Assembly: GCF_045209745.1 (NCBI RefSeq)
Contig: NZ_CP109273.1
Span: 2,604,001-2,668,000, forward strand
DNA: 64,000 nt
Source of the DNA: Micromonospora sp045209745
Lineage (GTDB): Bacteria > Actinomycetota > Actinomycetes > Mycobacteriales > Micromonosporaceae
Reading direction: 5' to 3'
How positions within the stretch are numbered: the first letter of the stretch is position 1; every line of letters begins with the position of its first letter. A model generated the notes under the pieces. The model saw only the letters and a program-made list of their open reading frames with translations, was not told where the DNA came from and did no database searches. Positions 49,682 to 58,179 of the stretch are shown here, piece by piece. Made by a program: the position numbers and the translations under genes.

Positions 49682-51607
49682 GTGGAGAAGACTGTGGAAT
49701 ACGCCCAGGCCACGGGGCTGCTCGGGGGCGTCTGGCTGCTGGTGGCGATCCCGCTGCTCAGCGCGGCCATCCTGCTGCTGCTCGGCCGGCGAGCCGACCG
49801 GTGGGGGCACTGGTTGGGCGTCGCCGCCATCGGTGCTGCGTTCGTGCTCGGCCTGACCTACTTCCTCCAGCTGCGTGGCCTGGAAAACAAGTCGGTCGAG
49901 CTGAGCCTCTGGGACTTCATCGCGGTCGGTGACCTGCGCGTCGACTTCGGCCTGCTGTTCGACCCGCTGGCCGCGGTCTTCGTGCTGCTGATCACCGGGG
50001 TGGGCTTCCTGATCCACCTGTACGCGGTGGAGTACATGGCGCATGACGCGGGCCGTCGCCGGTTCTTCGCGTACTTCAACCTGTTCGTCGCGGCCATGCT
50101 GCTGCTGGTGCTCGGCAACAACTACGTGATGCTCTACGTCGGCTGGGAGGGCGTCGGTCTGGCGTCGTACCTGCTGATCTCCTTCTGGACCGAGCGGCCG
50201 AGCGCGGCCACCGCCGGCAAGAAGGCGTTCCTGATGAACCGGGTCGGCGACGCCGGCCTGGCCATCGCGATCTTCATCATGTTCGCGACCCTGGGCACCA
50301 CCCAGTACGACGAGGTGTTCAACGGTGTCGGTGCGCTGACCGGTGCGACCGTGCTGATCCTCGGCCTGTTGCTGCTGCTCGGCGCTGCCGGTAAGTCCGG
50401 CCAGTTCCCGCTGCAGGCGTGGTTGCCGGACGCGATGGAGGGCCCCACTCCGGTGTCGGCGCTCATCCACGCGGCCACCATGGTCACCGCGGGCGTCTTC
50501 CTGATCGCCCGCTCCAACCCGATCTTCTCCGCCAACTCGACGCTCCAGCTCGTGGTGGTCAGCGTCGGCGCGCTCACCCTGCTGATGGGCTGCATCATCG
50601 GTGCGGCCAAGGACGACATCAAGCGGGTGCTCGCCTGGTCGACGGTGAGCCAGATCGGTTACATGTTCCTCGGCGTCGGTCTCGGTGGTGGGGCGTACGC
50701 GCTGGCCATCGTGCACCTGCTGGCGCACGGCTTCTTCAAGGCCAACATGTTCCTGGGTGCCGGCTCGGTGATGCACGGGATGAAGGACCAGGTCGACATC
50801 CGCCGCTTCGGTGGCCTCTCGAAGTACATGAAGATCACTTGGCTGACCTTCATGATGGGTTGGCTGGCCATCATCGGCATGTTCCCGTTCTCCGGCTTCT
50901 TCTCCAAGGAGCCCATCATCGTGGCCGCCTTCGAGCGGGAGGACTGGACCGCCTGGCTCTTCGGCGGGGCGGCGCTGCTCGGCGCCGGGCTGACCGCGTT
51001 CTACATGACCCGGCTCTTCGTGCTCACGTTCCACGGCCCGAAGCGGTGGACCGAGGACATCGAGCACCCGCACGAGTCGCCGAAGCTGATGACCATCCCG
51101 CTGATCCTGCTGGCGGTCGGCTCGGTCGGTGCCGGCTTCCTGCTGTCCACCTCCGTGCCGGACTGGCTGACGGCGACCGCCGGGCTGGACATCGAGCACG
51201 CGGAGCACGAGGCGGTCCTCTCGCACGCCGTGATCACCACGCTGTCGCTGTTGGTCACCGTGCTCGGCGCGGGGCTGGCCTGGTTCCTGTTCCGGGCCGG
51301 CACGGCCACCGCGCCGCAGCCGGCCGGGGTGCTGGTCACCGCCGCCCGACGCAACCTCTACGCGGACGCGGTCAACGAGGCGGTCTTCGAGAAGCCGGGC
51401 ATCTTCCTCACCCGGGCGCTGGTGTACCTCGACAACCGGGGCATCGACGGGCTTGTCAACGGGCTCGCCGCCGCTGTCGGCGGTGGTTCGGGTCGGCTCC
51501 GACGGATGCAGACCGGCTTCGTCCGCTCGTACGCCACCTCGATCCTGGCCGGTGCGCTGCTGGTGATGGCGGCGTTCCTGGCGGTGCAGGCGGGGTGGTT
51601 GGCGTGA
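49682..51607 (+). CDS. nuoL: NADH-quinone oxidoreductase subunit NuoL
   Basis: 641 residues with about 14-16 membrane segments, an antiporter-like proton pump. Conserved charged membrane residues are seen in YVGWEGVGLASYLLI, GKSGQFPLQAWLPDAMEGPT and AHGFFKANMFLGAGS. The C-terminal lateral-helix region is present. The GTG at 49682 follows AGAGGGG. A 64-base gap precedes nuoM. Confidence 0.95.
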   Translation: MEKTVEYAQATGLLGGVWLLVAIPLLSAAILLLLGRRADRWGHWLGVAAIGAAFVLGLTYFLQLRGLENKSVELSLWDFIAVGDLRVDFGLLFDPLAAVFVLLITGVGFLIHLYAVEYMAHDAGRRRFFAYFNLFVAAMLLLVLGNNYVMLYVGWEGVGLASYLLISFWTERPSAATAGKKAFLMNRVGDAGLAIAIFIMFATLGTTQYDEVFNGVGALTGATVLILGLLLLLGAAGKSGQFPLQAWLPDAMEGPTPVSALIHAATMVTAGVFLIARSNPIFSANSTLQLVVVSVGALTLLMGCIIGAAKDDIKRVLAWSTVSQIGYMFLGVGLGGGAYALAIVHLLAHGFFKANMFLGAGSVMHGMKDQVDIRRFGGLSKYMKITWLTFMMGWLAIIGMFPFSGFFSKEPIIVAAFEREDWTAWLFGGAALLGAGLTAFYMTRLFVLTFHGPKRWTEDIEHPHESPKLMTIPLILLAVGSVGAGFLLSTSVPDWLTATAGLDIEHAEHEAVLSHAVITTLSLLVTVLGAGLAWFLFRAGTATAPQPAGVLVTAARRNLYADAVNEAVFEKPGIFLTRALVYLDNRGIDGLVNGLAAAVGGGSGRLRRMQTGFVRSYATSILAGALLVMAAFLAVQAGWLA

Positions 51608-51671
51608 TCGACCTCTTCCCGGCCGCCCCCGCCGGCGGACCACGCATCCACGACGGAGGTAAGGCCGCATA

Positions 51672-53204
51672 ATGTCCAACTTCCCGTTCCTCTCGGTGCT
51701 CACCGTGGCACCACTGGTGGGCGCCCTGGTGGTGGCCTTCCTGCCGCGCCACCGGCCGGAGCTGGCCAAGCAGGTGGCGTTCGCCTGGTCGCTGCTCGTG
51801 CTGGTGCTCTCGGTGGTGATGTGGGTCAGCTTCAACGCTGGCGGTGACCGGTTCCAGTTCCGCGAGTCATACTCGTGGATCCCGAACTGGGGTGTGAGCT
51901 TCACCTTCGCCGCCGACGGCATCGCGCTGGTGATGCTGATGCTGATCGCGGTGCTGGTGCCGCTGGTGATCCTGGCGTCGTGGCACGACGCCGAGTCCTC
52001 GAAGCGGTCGGTGCCCGTCTACTTCGCGCTGCTGCTGGTCCTCGAGTGCACGATGATCGGCGTCTTCGCGGCCGCCGACGTCTTCCTGTTCTACGTGTTC
52101 TTCGAGGTCATGCTGGTTCCGATGTACTTCCTCATCGGCAGCTACGGCGGCCACCAGCGGCAGTACGCGGCGGTGAAGTTCTTCCTCTACTCGCTCGTCG
52201 GCGGTCTGTTCATGCTGGCCGCGGTGATCGGCCTGTGGGTGGTCGGCGGGAAGACCTTCGACTGGCAGGCGCTGTCGCAGGTCGACATCAGCACCGGCAC
52301 CGAGCGTTGGCTGTTCCTCGGCTTCTTCCTCGCGTTCGCCATCAAGGCGCCGTTCTTCCCGTTCCACACCTGGCTGCCCGACGCCGGTGGCGCGGCCCCG
52401 GCAGGCGCTGCGGCGCTGCTGGTCGGTGTGCTGGACAAGGTCGGCACGTTCGGCATCCTGCGCTACTGCCTGCCGCTGTTCCCTGAGGCGTCGAAGTGGT
52501 TCGCCCCGTGGGCGCTGGCGCTGGGCGTGATCGGCATCGTCTACGCCGCGCTGCTGGCGGTCGGCCAGAACGACCTCAAGCGGCTGGTGTCGTACACCTC
52601 GATCGCGCACTTCGGCTTCATCGGGGTGGGCATCTTCGCCTTCACGACCCAGGCCGGCACCGGCGCGGTGCTCTACATGCTCAACCACGGGCTGGCCACC
52701 GGTCTGCTCTTCCTTTTGGTGGGCATGCTGATCTCCCGGCGCGGCTCGTCGCTGATCAGTGACTTCGGTGGTGCCGGCAAGCTGGTCCCGGTGCTCGCCG
52801 GGGTGTTCTTCTTCGCCGGTCTCGCCTCTCTCGCGCTGCCCGGTACGGCACCGTTCATCTCCGAGTTCCTGGTGCTGATCGGCACCTTCACGGTGAACAA
52901 GCCGGTCGCGATCATCGCCACGCTCGGCATCATCCTGGCCGCCGCGTACGTGCTGTGGATGATTCAGCGCACCACCCAGGGCACGCTCAACCCTGCGCTC
53001 ACCGAGGTCGACGGCATGCGTCGGGACCTCAACCTGCGCGAGAAGGTCGTGGTCGCCCCACTTATCGCACTGATCGTGCTGCTCGGCTTCTTTCCCAAGC
53101 CGGTCACTGACGTGATCAACCCGGCCGTGCAGGCGACCATGGACGACATCGGCAGGACCGACCCGGCCCCGTCGGTGGGCACCGTCCAGGAGGCAGCAAA
53201 GTGA
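51672..53204 (+). CDS. nuoM: NADH-quinone oxidoreductase subunit NuoM
   Basis: 510 residues with about 14 membrane segments. FYVFFEVMLVPMYFLIG with the key Glu, KAPFFPFHTWLPDA and the Lys in DLKRLVSYTSIAHFGF are conserved proton-path elements. ACGGAGG precedes the ATG. Its stop overlaps nuoN. Confidence 0.95.
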   Translation: MSNFPFLSVLTVAPLVGALVVAFLPRHRPELAKQVAFAWSLLVLVLSVVMWVSFNAGGDRFQFRESYSWIPNWGVSFTFAADGIALVMLMLIAVLVPLVILASWHDAESSKRSVPVYFALLLVLECTMIGVFAAADVFLFYVFFEVMLVPMYFLIGSYGGHQRQYAAVKFFLYSLVGGLFMLAAVIGLWVVGGKTFDWQALSQVDISTGTERWLFLGFFLAFAIKAPFFPFHTWLPDAGGAAPAGAAALLVGVLDKVGTFGILRYCLPLFPEASKWFAPWALALGVIGIVYAALLAVGQNDLKRLVSYTSIAHFGFIGVGIFAFTTQAGTGAVLYMLNHGLATGLLFLLVGMLISRRGSSLISDFGGAGKLVPVLAGVFFFAGLASLALPGTAPFISEFLVLIGTFTVNKPVAIIATLGIILAAAYVLWMIQRTTQGTLNPALTEVDGMRRDLNLREKVVVAPLIALIVLLGFFPKPVTDVINPAVQATMDDIGRTDPAPSVGTVQEAAK

Positions 53205-54754
53205 CCGAGTTGAAACTGCCGTCGATCGACTACGCGGCGCTCTCTCCGATCCTGATCATGCTGAGCACCGCCCTGCTCGGCGTGCTGGTCGAGGCCCTCG
53301 TGCCCCGGCGCTCGCGCCATGTGGTGCAGCTGACGCTGGCGCTGCTGGCGGTGCTCGCGGCGCTGACCATGGTGGTCCTCAACGCCGACGAGCGGATCAT
53401 CACCGCCGGCGGGGCCCTCGCGGTGGACGGGCCGGCGCTGTTCCTCCAGGGCGCGATTCTGGTGCTGGCCGCGATGGCGCTGCTGCTGATCGGTGACCGC
53501 TCGGTCGAGCGGGGTGGGGCGTTCGTCGCCCAGGCCGCGGTGACCCCCGAGTCGGCCGACGACCGGCGGCAGGCCGAGGGGCGCAACGGCCTCACCGAGG
53601 TCTACCCGCTCACCACGTTCGCGATCGGCGGCATGCTGATCTTCGTGGCGGCGAACGACCTGCTGACCATGTTCATCGCGCTGGAAGTCTTCTCCCTGCC
53701 GCTCTACCTGCTCTGCGCGCTGGCCCGTCGCCGCCGCCTGCTGAGCCAGGAGGCGGCGATGAAGTACTTTCTGCTCGGCGCGTACGCCTCGGCGTTCTTC
53801 CTGTTCGGCTTGGCCCTGATCTACGGCTTCACCGCCGGCATCCCGGGCCGTCCGGCCGGCGTCGACTTCGCGACCATCCACGCGGCGGTGAGCGAGTCTC
53901 CGGCCAGTCAGGTGCTGCTCTTCGCCGGCATGGCGCTGCTCTCCATCGGCCTGCTCTTCAAGGCCGCGGCGGCACCGTTCCACGTCTGGACCCCGGACGT
54001 CTACCAGGGTGCGCCGACCCCGGTCACCGGCTTCATGGCCGCCTGCACCAAGGTCGCCGCGTTCGGTGCTCTGCTGCGCGTCTTCCACGTCGCGTTTGCC
54101 GACGCCAACTGGGACTTCACTCCGGTCCTCGGCGTGGTGGCGGTGCTGACCATGCTGGTCGGTGCGGTGCTCGCGGTCACCCAGACCGACATCAAGCGGC
54201 TGCTCGCGTACTCCTCGATCGCCAACGCCGGCTACCTGCTGGTCGGTGTGCTGGCGCCGAGCCGCGACGGGCTGTCCGGCACGATGTTCTACCTGGTCGC
54301 GTACGGCTTCTCGGTGCTGGCCGCGTTCGCGGTGGTGACCCTGGTGCGGGATGCCGACGGGGAGGCCACCCACCTGTCCCGCTGGGCCGGGCTGGGCCGG
54401 CGGTCGCCGTTCTTCGCCGCGCTGTTCACCTTCATCCTGCTGGCCTTCGCCGGTATCCCGCTGACCAGTGGCTTCACCAGCAAGTTCGCCATCTTCGCGC
54501 CGGCGCTGGAGGGTGGTCAGGTCTGGCTGGTGATCGCCGGTGTGCTGACCAGCATGGTGCTGGCGTTCCCGTACCTGCGGGTCGTGGTGCTGATGTGGCT
54601 CTCCGAGCCGGGCGAGTCCACCCCGACCGTCACCGTGCCCGGTGGGCTCACCTCCGCCGCGCTGATGATCGGTGTGCTGGCCACCCTGGTGCTGGGCATC
54701 GCCCCGGCGCCGCTGCTCGATCTGGCCACTGGAGCTGCCGAATTCGTGCGATGA
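53201..54754 (+). CDS. nuoN: NADH-quinone oxidoreductase subunit NuoN
   Basis: 517 residues with about 14 membrane segments. MFIALEVFSLPLYLLCAL, KAAAAPFHVWTPDVYQGAPT and TDIKRLLAYSSIANAGYLL are conserved. The final antiporter-like subunit and last gene of nuoA-N. A 90-base gap with no terminator leads to the prenyl synthase gene, which is therefore likely co-transcribed. Confidence 0.95.
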   Translation: MTELKLPSIDYAALSPILIMLSTALLGVLVEALVPRRSRHVVQLTLALLAVLAALTMVVLNADERIITAGGALAVDGPALFLQGAILVLAAMALLLIGDRSVERGGAFVAQAAVTPESADDRRQAEGRNGLTEVYPLTTFAIGGMLIFVAANDLLTMFIALEVFSLPLYLLCALARRRRLLSQEAAMKYFLLGAYASAFFLFGLALIYGFTAGIPGRPAGVDFATIHAAVSESPASQVLLFAGMALLSIGLLFKAAAAPFHVWTPDVYQGAPTPVTGFMAACTKVAAFGALLRVFHVAFADANWDFTPVLGVVAVLTMLVGAVLAVTQTDIKRLLAYSSIANAGYLLVGVLAPSRDGLSGTMFYLVAYGFSVLAAFAVVTLVRDADGEATHLSRWAGLGRRSPFFAALFTFILLAFAGIPLTSGFTSKFAIFAPALEGGQVWLVIAGVLTSMVLAFPYLRVVVLMWLSEPGESTPTVTVPGGLTSAALMIGVLATLVLGIAPAPLLDLATGAAEFVR

Positions 54755-54844
54755 CCGAAGGAACGGTCACTGGGGGTCGGCGCGTGTTCACGTGCCGGCC
54801 CTCGGTGCGTATCCCCGGCCCGGAGCAGGTCGAACGGGTGTGGC

Positions 54845-55930
54845 ATGGTTGATGGCGTGGTGATTCCGGCGGGCGAGCGTTCAGGTTCCTCCGGCTCCGG
54901 CGGTCGGCGGGGTCGGGCGAGCACGAGTCAGTTCGGCGCGCTCGGCCTCAACCTCGCCGATCCCCGCGTCGAGGCGTCCGTGCTGGGTCTGCTGGACACG
55001 GTCGAGGTCTCGTTGCGGGCCAGTGTGTCCAGCGCCGACCCGTTCGTCACCGAGGCTGCCCGGCACCTCGTCGAGGCCGGGGGGAAGCGTTTCCGGCCGC
55101 TGCTGGTGGCGCTCGGCGCCCAGTTCGGTGACCCCACCAACGCGCAGGTGGTCCCGGCCGCCGTGGTGATGGAGCTCACTCACCTCGCCACCCTTTACCA
55201 CGATGACGTGATGGACGAGGCCGCCGTCCGCCGGGGCGCGCCGAGCGCGAACTCCCGCTGGACCAACTCGGTCGCGATCCTGGTCGGCGACTACCTCTTC
55301 GCCCGCGCGGCGGACATCGCCGCCGACCTGGGCCCCGTGGCGGTCCGGTTGCAGGCGCGTACCTTCGCCCGGCTGGTGCACGGCCAGATCGCGGAGACCG
55401 TGGGGCCGCGCGCCGGCGACGACCCGGTGGCCCACTACCTGAACGTGATCGCCGAGAAGACCGGCTCGCTGATCGCCACGTCGGCCCTGTTCGGCGGCCT
55501 GTTCGGTGGTGCCTCCGCAGAGCACGTCGACGCCCTCGCCGGGTACGGCGAGACGATCGGCGTCGCGTTCCAACTCTCCGACGATCTGCTGGACATCGCC
55601 TCCGAGTCGGTGCAGTCGGGCAAGACCCCCGGCACGGACCTGCGCGAGGGCGTCCCGACGCTGCCGGTCCTCTACGCCCGCGCGGCGGACGACTCCGATG
55701 CGTCCTCGGTGCGTCTGCGGGAGATCCTGGCGACCGGCCCGCTGACCGACGACGCGCTGCACGCCGAGGCGTTGGGGCTGCTCCGGGAGAGCCCGGCGCT
55801 CAAGCGGGCCCGGGAGACCGTCCGCAGCTACGCCGAGGACGCCCGCGCGCAGTTGGCCCCTCTTCCGCAGGGCCCGTCCCGCCACGCGCTCGAATCGCTC
55901 TGCGACTACATCGCCGACCGCACCAGTTGA
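54845..55930 (+). CDS. Trans-polyprenyl diphosphate synthase (menaquinone side chain)
   Basis: 361 residues. The two Asp-rich motifs that bind Mg and diphosphate are DDVMD at 120-124 and DDLLD at 246-250, in LATLYHDDVMDEAAVRRG and AFQLSDDLLDIASES. Such enzymes add isopentenyl units to build the long chain of menaquinone; chain length cannot be read with confidence. The first 30 residues are Gly/Ser/Arg-rich. It follows nuoN, and its 3' end overlaps the convergent MFS gene by 25 bases. Corresponds to the GrcC/HepT/IspB class. Confidence 0.93.
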   Translation: MVDGVVIPAGERSGSSGSGGRRGRASTSQFGALGLNLADPRVEASVLGLLDTVEVSLRASVSSADPFVTEAARHLVEAGGKRFRPLLVALGAQFGDPTNAQVVPAAVVMELTHLATLYHDDVMDEAAVRRGAPSANSRWTNSVAILVGDYLFARAADIAADLGPVAVRLQARTFARLVHGQIAETVGPRAGDDPVAHYLNVIAEKTGSLIATSALFGGLFGGASAEHVDALAGYGETIGVAFQLSDDLLDIASESVQSGKTPGTDLREGVPTLPVLYARAADDSDASSVRLREILATGPLTDDALHAEALGLLRESPALKRARETVRSYAEDARAQLAPLPQGPSRHALESLCDYIADRTS

Positions 55931-57132
55931 TCCACGTGCCGGCTCGCGCCGGCGGCGGCGCGGGTCAACAGGCGGCTACCGACGAGCATGAGAGCGGCGG
56001 CGAGCAGCATGGCCACCGCCGCAGTGGTCCACATGGCCGGGTAACCGAGGTGGGCGGCGAGCGGGCCGAGGCTCAACGGGCCGAGACAGCCGCCCGCGTA
56101 CACCCCGGTCTGGGTGATCGAGGTGGCGGCGGCTGGTGACTGTGGGTGGAGCCGGACCACCGCGAAGTTCATCAGGCCGGGCCAGGCCCAACCCAGGCCG
56201 AAGCCGAGCACCACGCCGGCCACCAGCGGCACCGGGCTGGTCAACGCGAGCATCCCCAGCCCGGCCGCGCCGACGACAAGCATCGCGGCGATGAGGGCGA
56301 CGTGACCGGTGTCGCGACGATCGGCCAGCCAGCCGGCGCCCACGCGGGCCGTCACGCACACCGCGCTGCCCAGGGTCAGGGTGAGGCCGGCGAGGCCCGG
56401 CGACAGGCCCCGGGCTGCGGCCGAGTCCACCAGGAAGGTGCCCAGCGCGTTGGCTGCGGCTGCGGCCAACGTCGCCGCCGCGCCGATCACGACCAGCGCC
56501 GCCGTCGCCCGGCCAGCGCGCGTGGCGCCGGCCCGCCCCGCCGGGCCGGGCAACGGCCGGGGTACGGCGGGCAGGGTGGTCAACGCGGCCACGGCGGCGG
56601 CCACGAACGCCCAGCGCCAGCCGACGGTGAGCGCGATGGTGGGCACCGCAGCCCCGGCCAGCAGGGTGGAGACCGGGATGGCAGCCTGCTTGACGCCGAA
56701 CGACAGCCCCTGCCGTCGGGCCGGCACGTGCTGGGCCAGCACGGCGTTGCTGGCCAACTGGCCGAGCGCGTTCGCTGCGGCGCTGAGCGCCAGCAACCCG
56801 ACCAGCACCGGGTACGACCGGGCGAGCGCGGCCACGGCCAGCATCGACCCGGCGGCCAGCACGATGCCGCAGCGGGCCACCAGGGCCGGTCCGTACCGCT
56901 CGACCAGGCGGCCGGAGGGCACCGAGGCCAGCGCGCTGACCCCGAAGTAGACGGCCACGGCCAGGCCCAGGCCGGCCGGGGAGAAGCCGAGGTCCCTGCC
57001 CATCTGCACGGCAAGACCACCGAGCAGGAAGACGGGGAGTACGCAGGCCACGGTGGTGACGACTGCGCCGGCACTCGCCCTGACCGGCTGGGGTCGGGCG
57101 ATCCTCGGGTCGGGGGTGGAGGTGTTGGTCAT
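55906..57132 (-). CDS. Major facilitator superfamily transporter
   Basis: 408 residues with 12 hydrophobic segments. The MFS motif-A-like loop SGRLVERYGPALVARCG follows segment 2, and a similar loop (GAGWLADRRDTGHVAL) starts the second half. It resembles sugar/cyanate-type or drug-efflux permeases; substrate unknown. Divergent from the IclR regulator, which is the likely controller. The last 25 bases overlap the end of the prenyl synthase gene on the opposite strand. Confidence 0.9.
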   Translation of the reverse strand: MTNTSTPDPRIARPQPVRASAGAVVTTVACVLPVFLLGGLAVQMGRDLGFSPAGLGLAVAVYFGVSALASVPSGRLVERYGPALVARCGIVLAAGSMLAVAALARSYPVLVGLLALSAAANALGQLASNAVLAQHVPARRQGLSFGVKQAAIPVSTLLAGAAVPTIALTVGWRWAFVAAAVAALTTLPAVPRPLPGPAGRAGATRAGRATAALVVIGAAATLAAAAANALGTFLVDSAAARGLSPGLAGLTLTLGSAVCVTARVGAGWLADRRDTGHVALIAAMLVVGAAGLGMLALTSPVPLVAGVVLGFGLGWAWPGLMNFAVVRLHPQSPAAATSITQTGVYAGGCLGPLSLGPLAAHLGYPAMWTTAAVAMLLAAALMLVGSRLLTRAAAGASRHVDQLVRSAM

Positions 57133-57286
57133 CGTGCGGCAAACCTACGCGAGACTCCCTCAGACCACTCCTGGTGACCGCCGGGGCACAAGCTGTGGAT
57201 GGTGATCTGGCATCCTCGACCCGAACAGGCATTTCGCACCGGGCCTGTTTTTCATATGGTGTAAGTCCCCGGCGGCGGAGGTGGTT

Positions 57287-58069
57287 GTGCGCGACCCCTT
57301 GGCAGAACCTTCGGACCTGATCCGCAGCGTGTCCCGAGCGCTGCGGGTGCTGGAGTCGGTCGGTCGCGCCCCGAAAGGCCTGACTGTCAAGCAGATAGCC
57401 CGGCGGTGCGAGCTGACCGTGGCCACCACCTACCACCTGGTCCGCACGCTCGCCTACGAGGGCTACGTGATCCGTCGCGAGGACGGCACGTACATCGTGG
57501 GGTTGGAGGTGGCCGACCGGTACCGGGAGTTGGTGACCGCGTTCCGCGGGCCGCCAGCGGTCGGTGAGACGCTGCGGCGGGCCGCTCTGGACACCGGCTA
57601 CAGCCACTACCTGGGTCGCTTCGTCGGCGGTCAGGTGGCCCTCACGGCGGTCGCCGAGGGGCACCGCTCGCCCTACCTGGAAGACCTGGTCCCCGGCTTC
57701 GACGAGGGGGCGCACGCGACGGCCCTCGGCAAGTCGCTGCTCGCCACCCTCACCGCCGACCAGCGCCACCGCTATCTGCGGGAGTACGGCATGCGCCCGT
57801 TCACCACCGCCACGCTGACCACCACCGAGGCGTTCGAGGCCGACCTGGCCGCCGGCGACCGGCGCGGCATGCAGTTGGAGCTGGGGCAGTTCCGCCAGGG
57901 GGTGGCCTGCGCGGCGGTGCTCGTCGCGCCGGACAAGGACATGGAACGCCGCGTCGTGCTGGCCTGCGCGTTGCCGGCCAGCGAGATGATGACCTCCGCC
58001 CGGGTGGTACGAGCCAAGCTGCTCACCGTGGCCCGCAGCATCGCCGACGGCATCGCCTCCGACACCTGA
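57287..58069 (+). CDS. IclR family transcriptional regulator
   Basis: 260 residues. Winged-helix N-terminus (SRALRVLESVGRAPKGLTVK, ELTVATTYHLVRTLAYEGYV) and an IclR effector-binding domain (about 85-255; ATALGKSLLATL). I chose the GTG at 57287, 5 bases after GGAGG; GTG 57281 is alternative. Divergent from the MFS gene across a 154-base region with an AT-rich promoter stretch around 57247-57265, so it probably controls the transporter. Ligand unknown. Confidence 0.91.
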   Translation: MRDPLAEPSDLIRSVSRALRVLESVGRAPKGLTVKQIARRCELTVATTYHLVRTLAYEGYVIRREDGTYIVGLEVADRYRELVTAFRGPPAVGETLRRAALDTGYSHYLGRFVGGQVALTAVAEGHRSPYLEDLVPGFDEGAHATALGKSLLATLTADQRHRYLREYGMRPFTTATLTTTEAFEADLAAGDRRGMQLELGQFRQGVACAAVLVAPDKDMERRVVLACALPASEMMTSARVVRAKLLTVARSIADGIASDT

Positions 58070-58086
58070 CCGCACCGACGCCGTGC

Positions 58087-58113
58087 GGCCCTCTCCCGGG
58101 CTGGGAGAGGGCC
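58087..58113. terminator. Bidirectional terminator between IclR and PhoX-like genes
   Basis: GGCCCTCTCCC (58087-58097) pairs with GGGAGAGGGCC (58103-58113) across a 5-base loop, 17 bases after the IclR stop and 66 bases beyond the convergent gene end. Confidence 0.8.
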
Positions 58114-58179
58114 TCACGTGGCGGTCCAGCGCCGGACCGCCCGAGCAGAGTCAGCGGCCCACCGGTTGCAGGGGCGACG

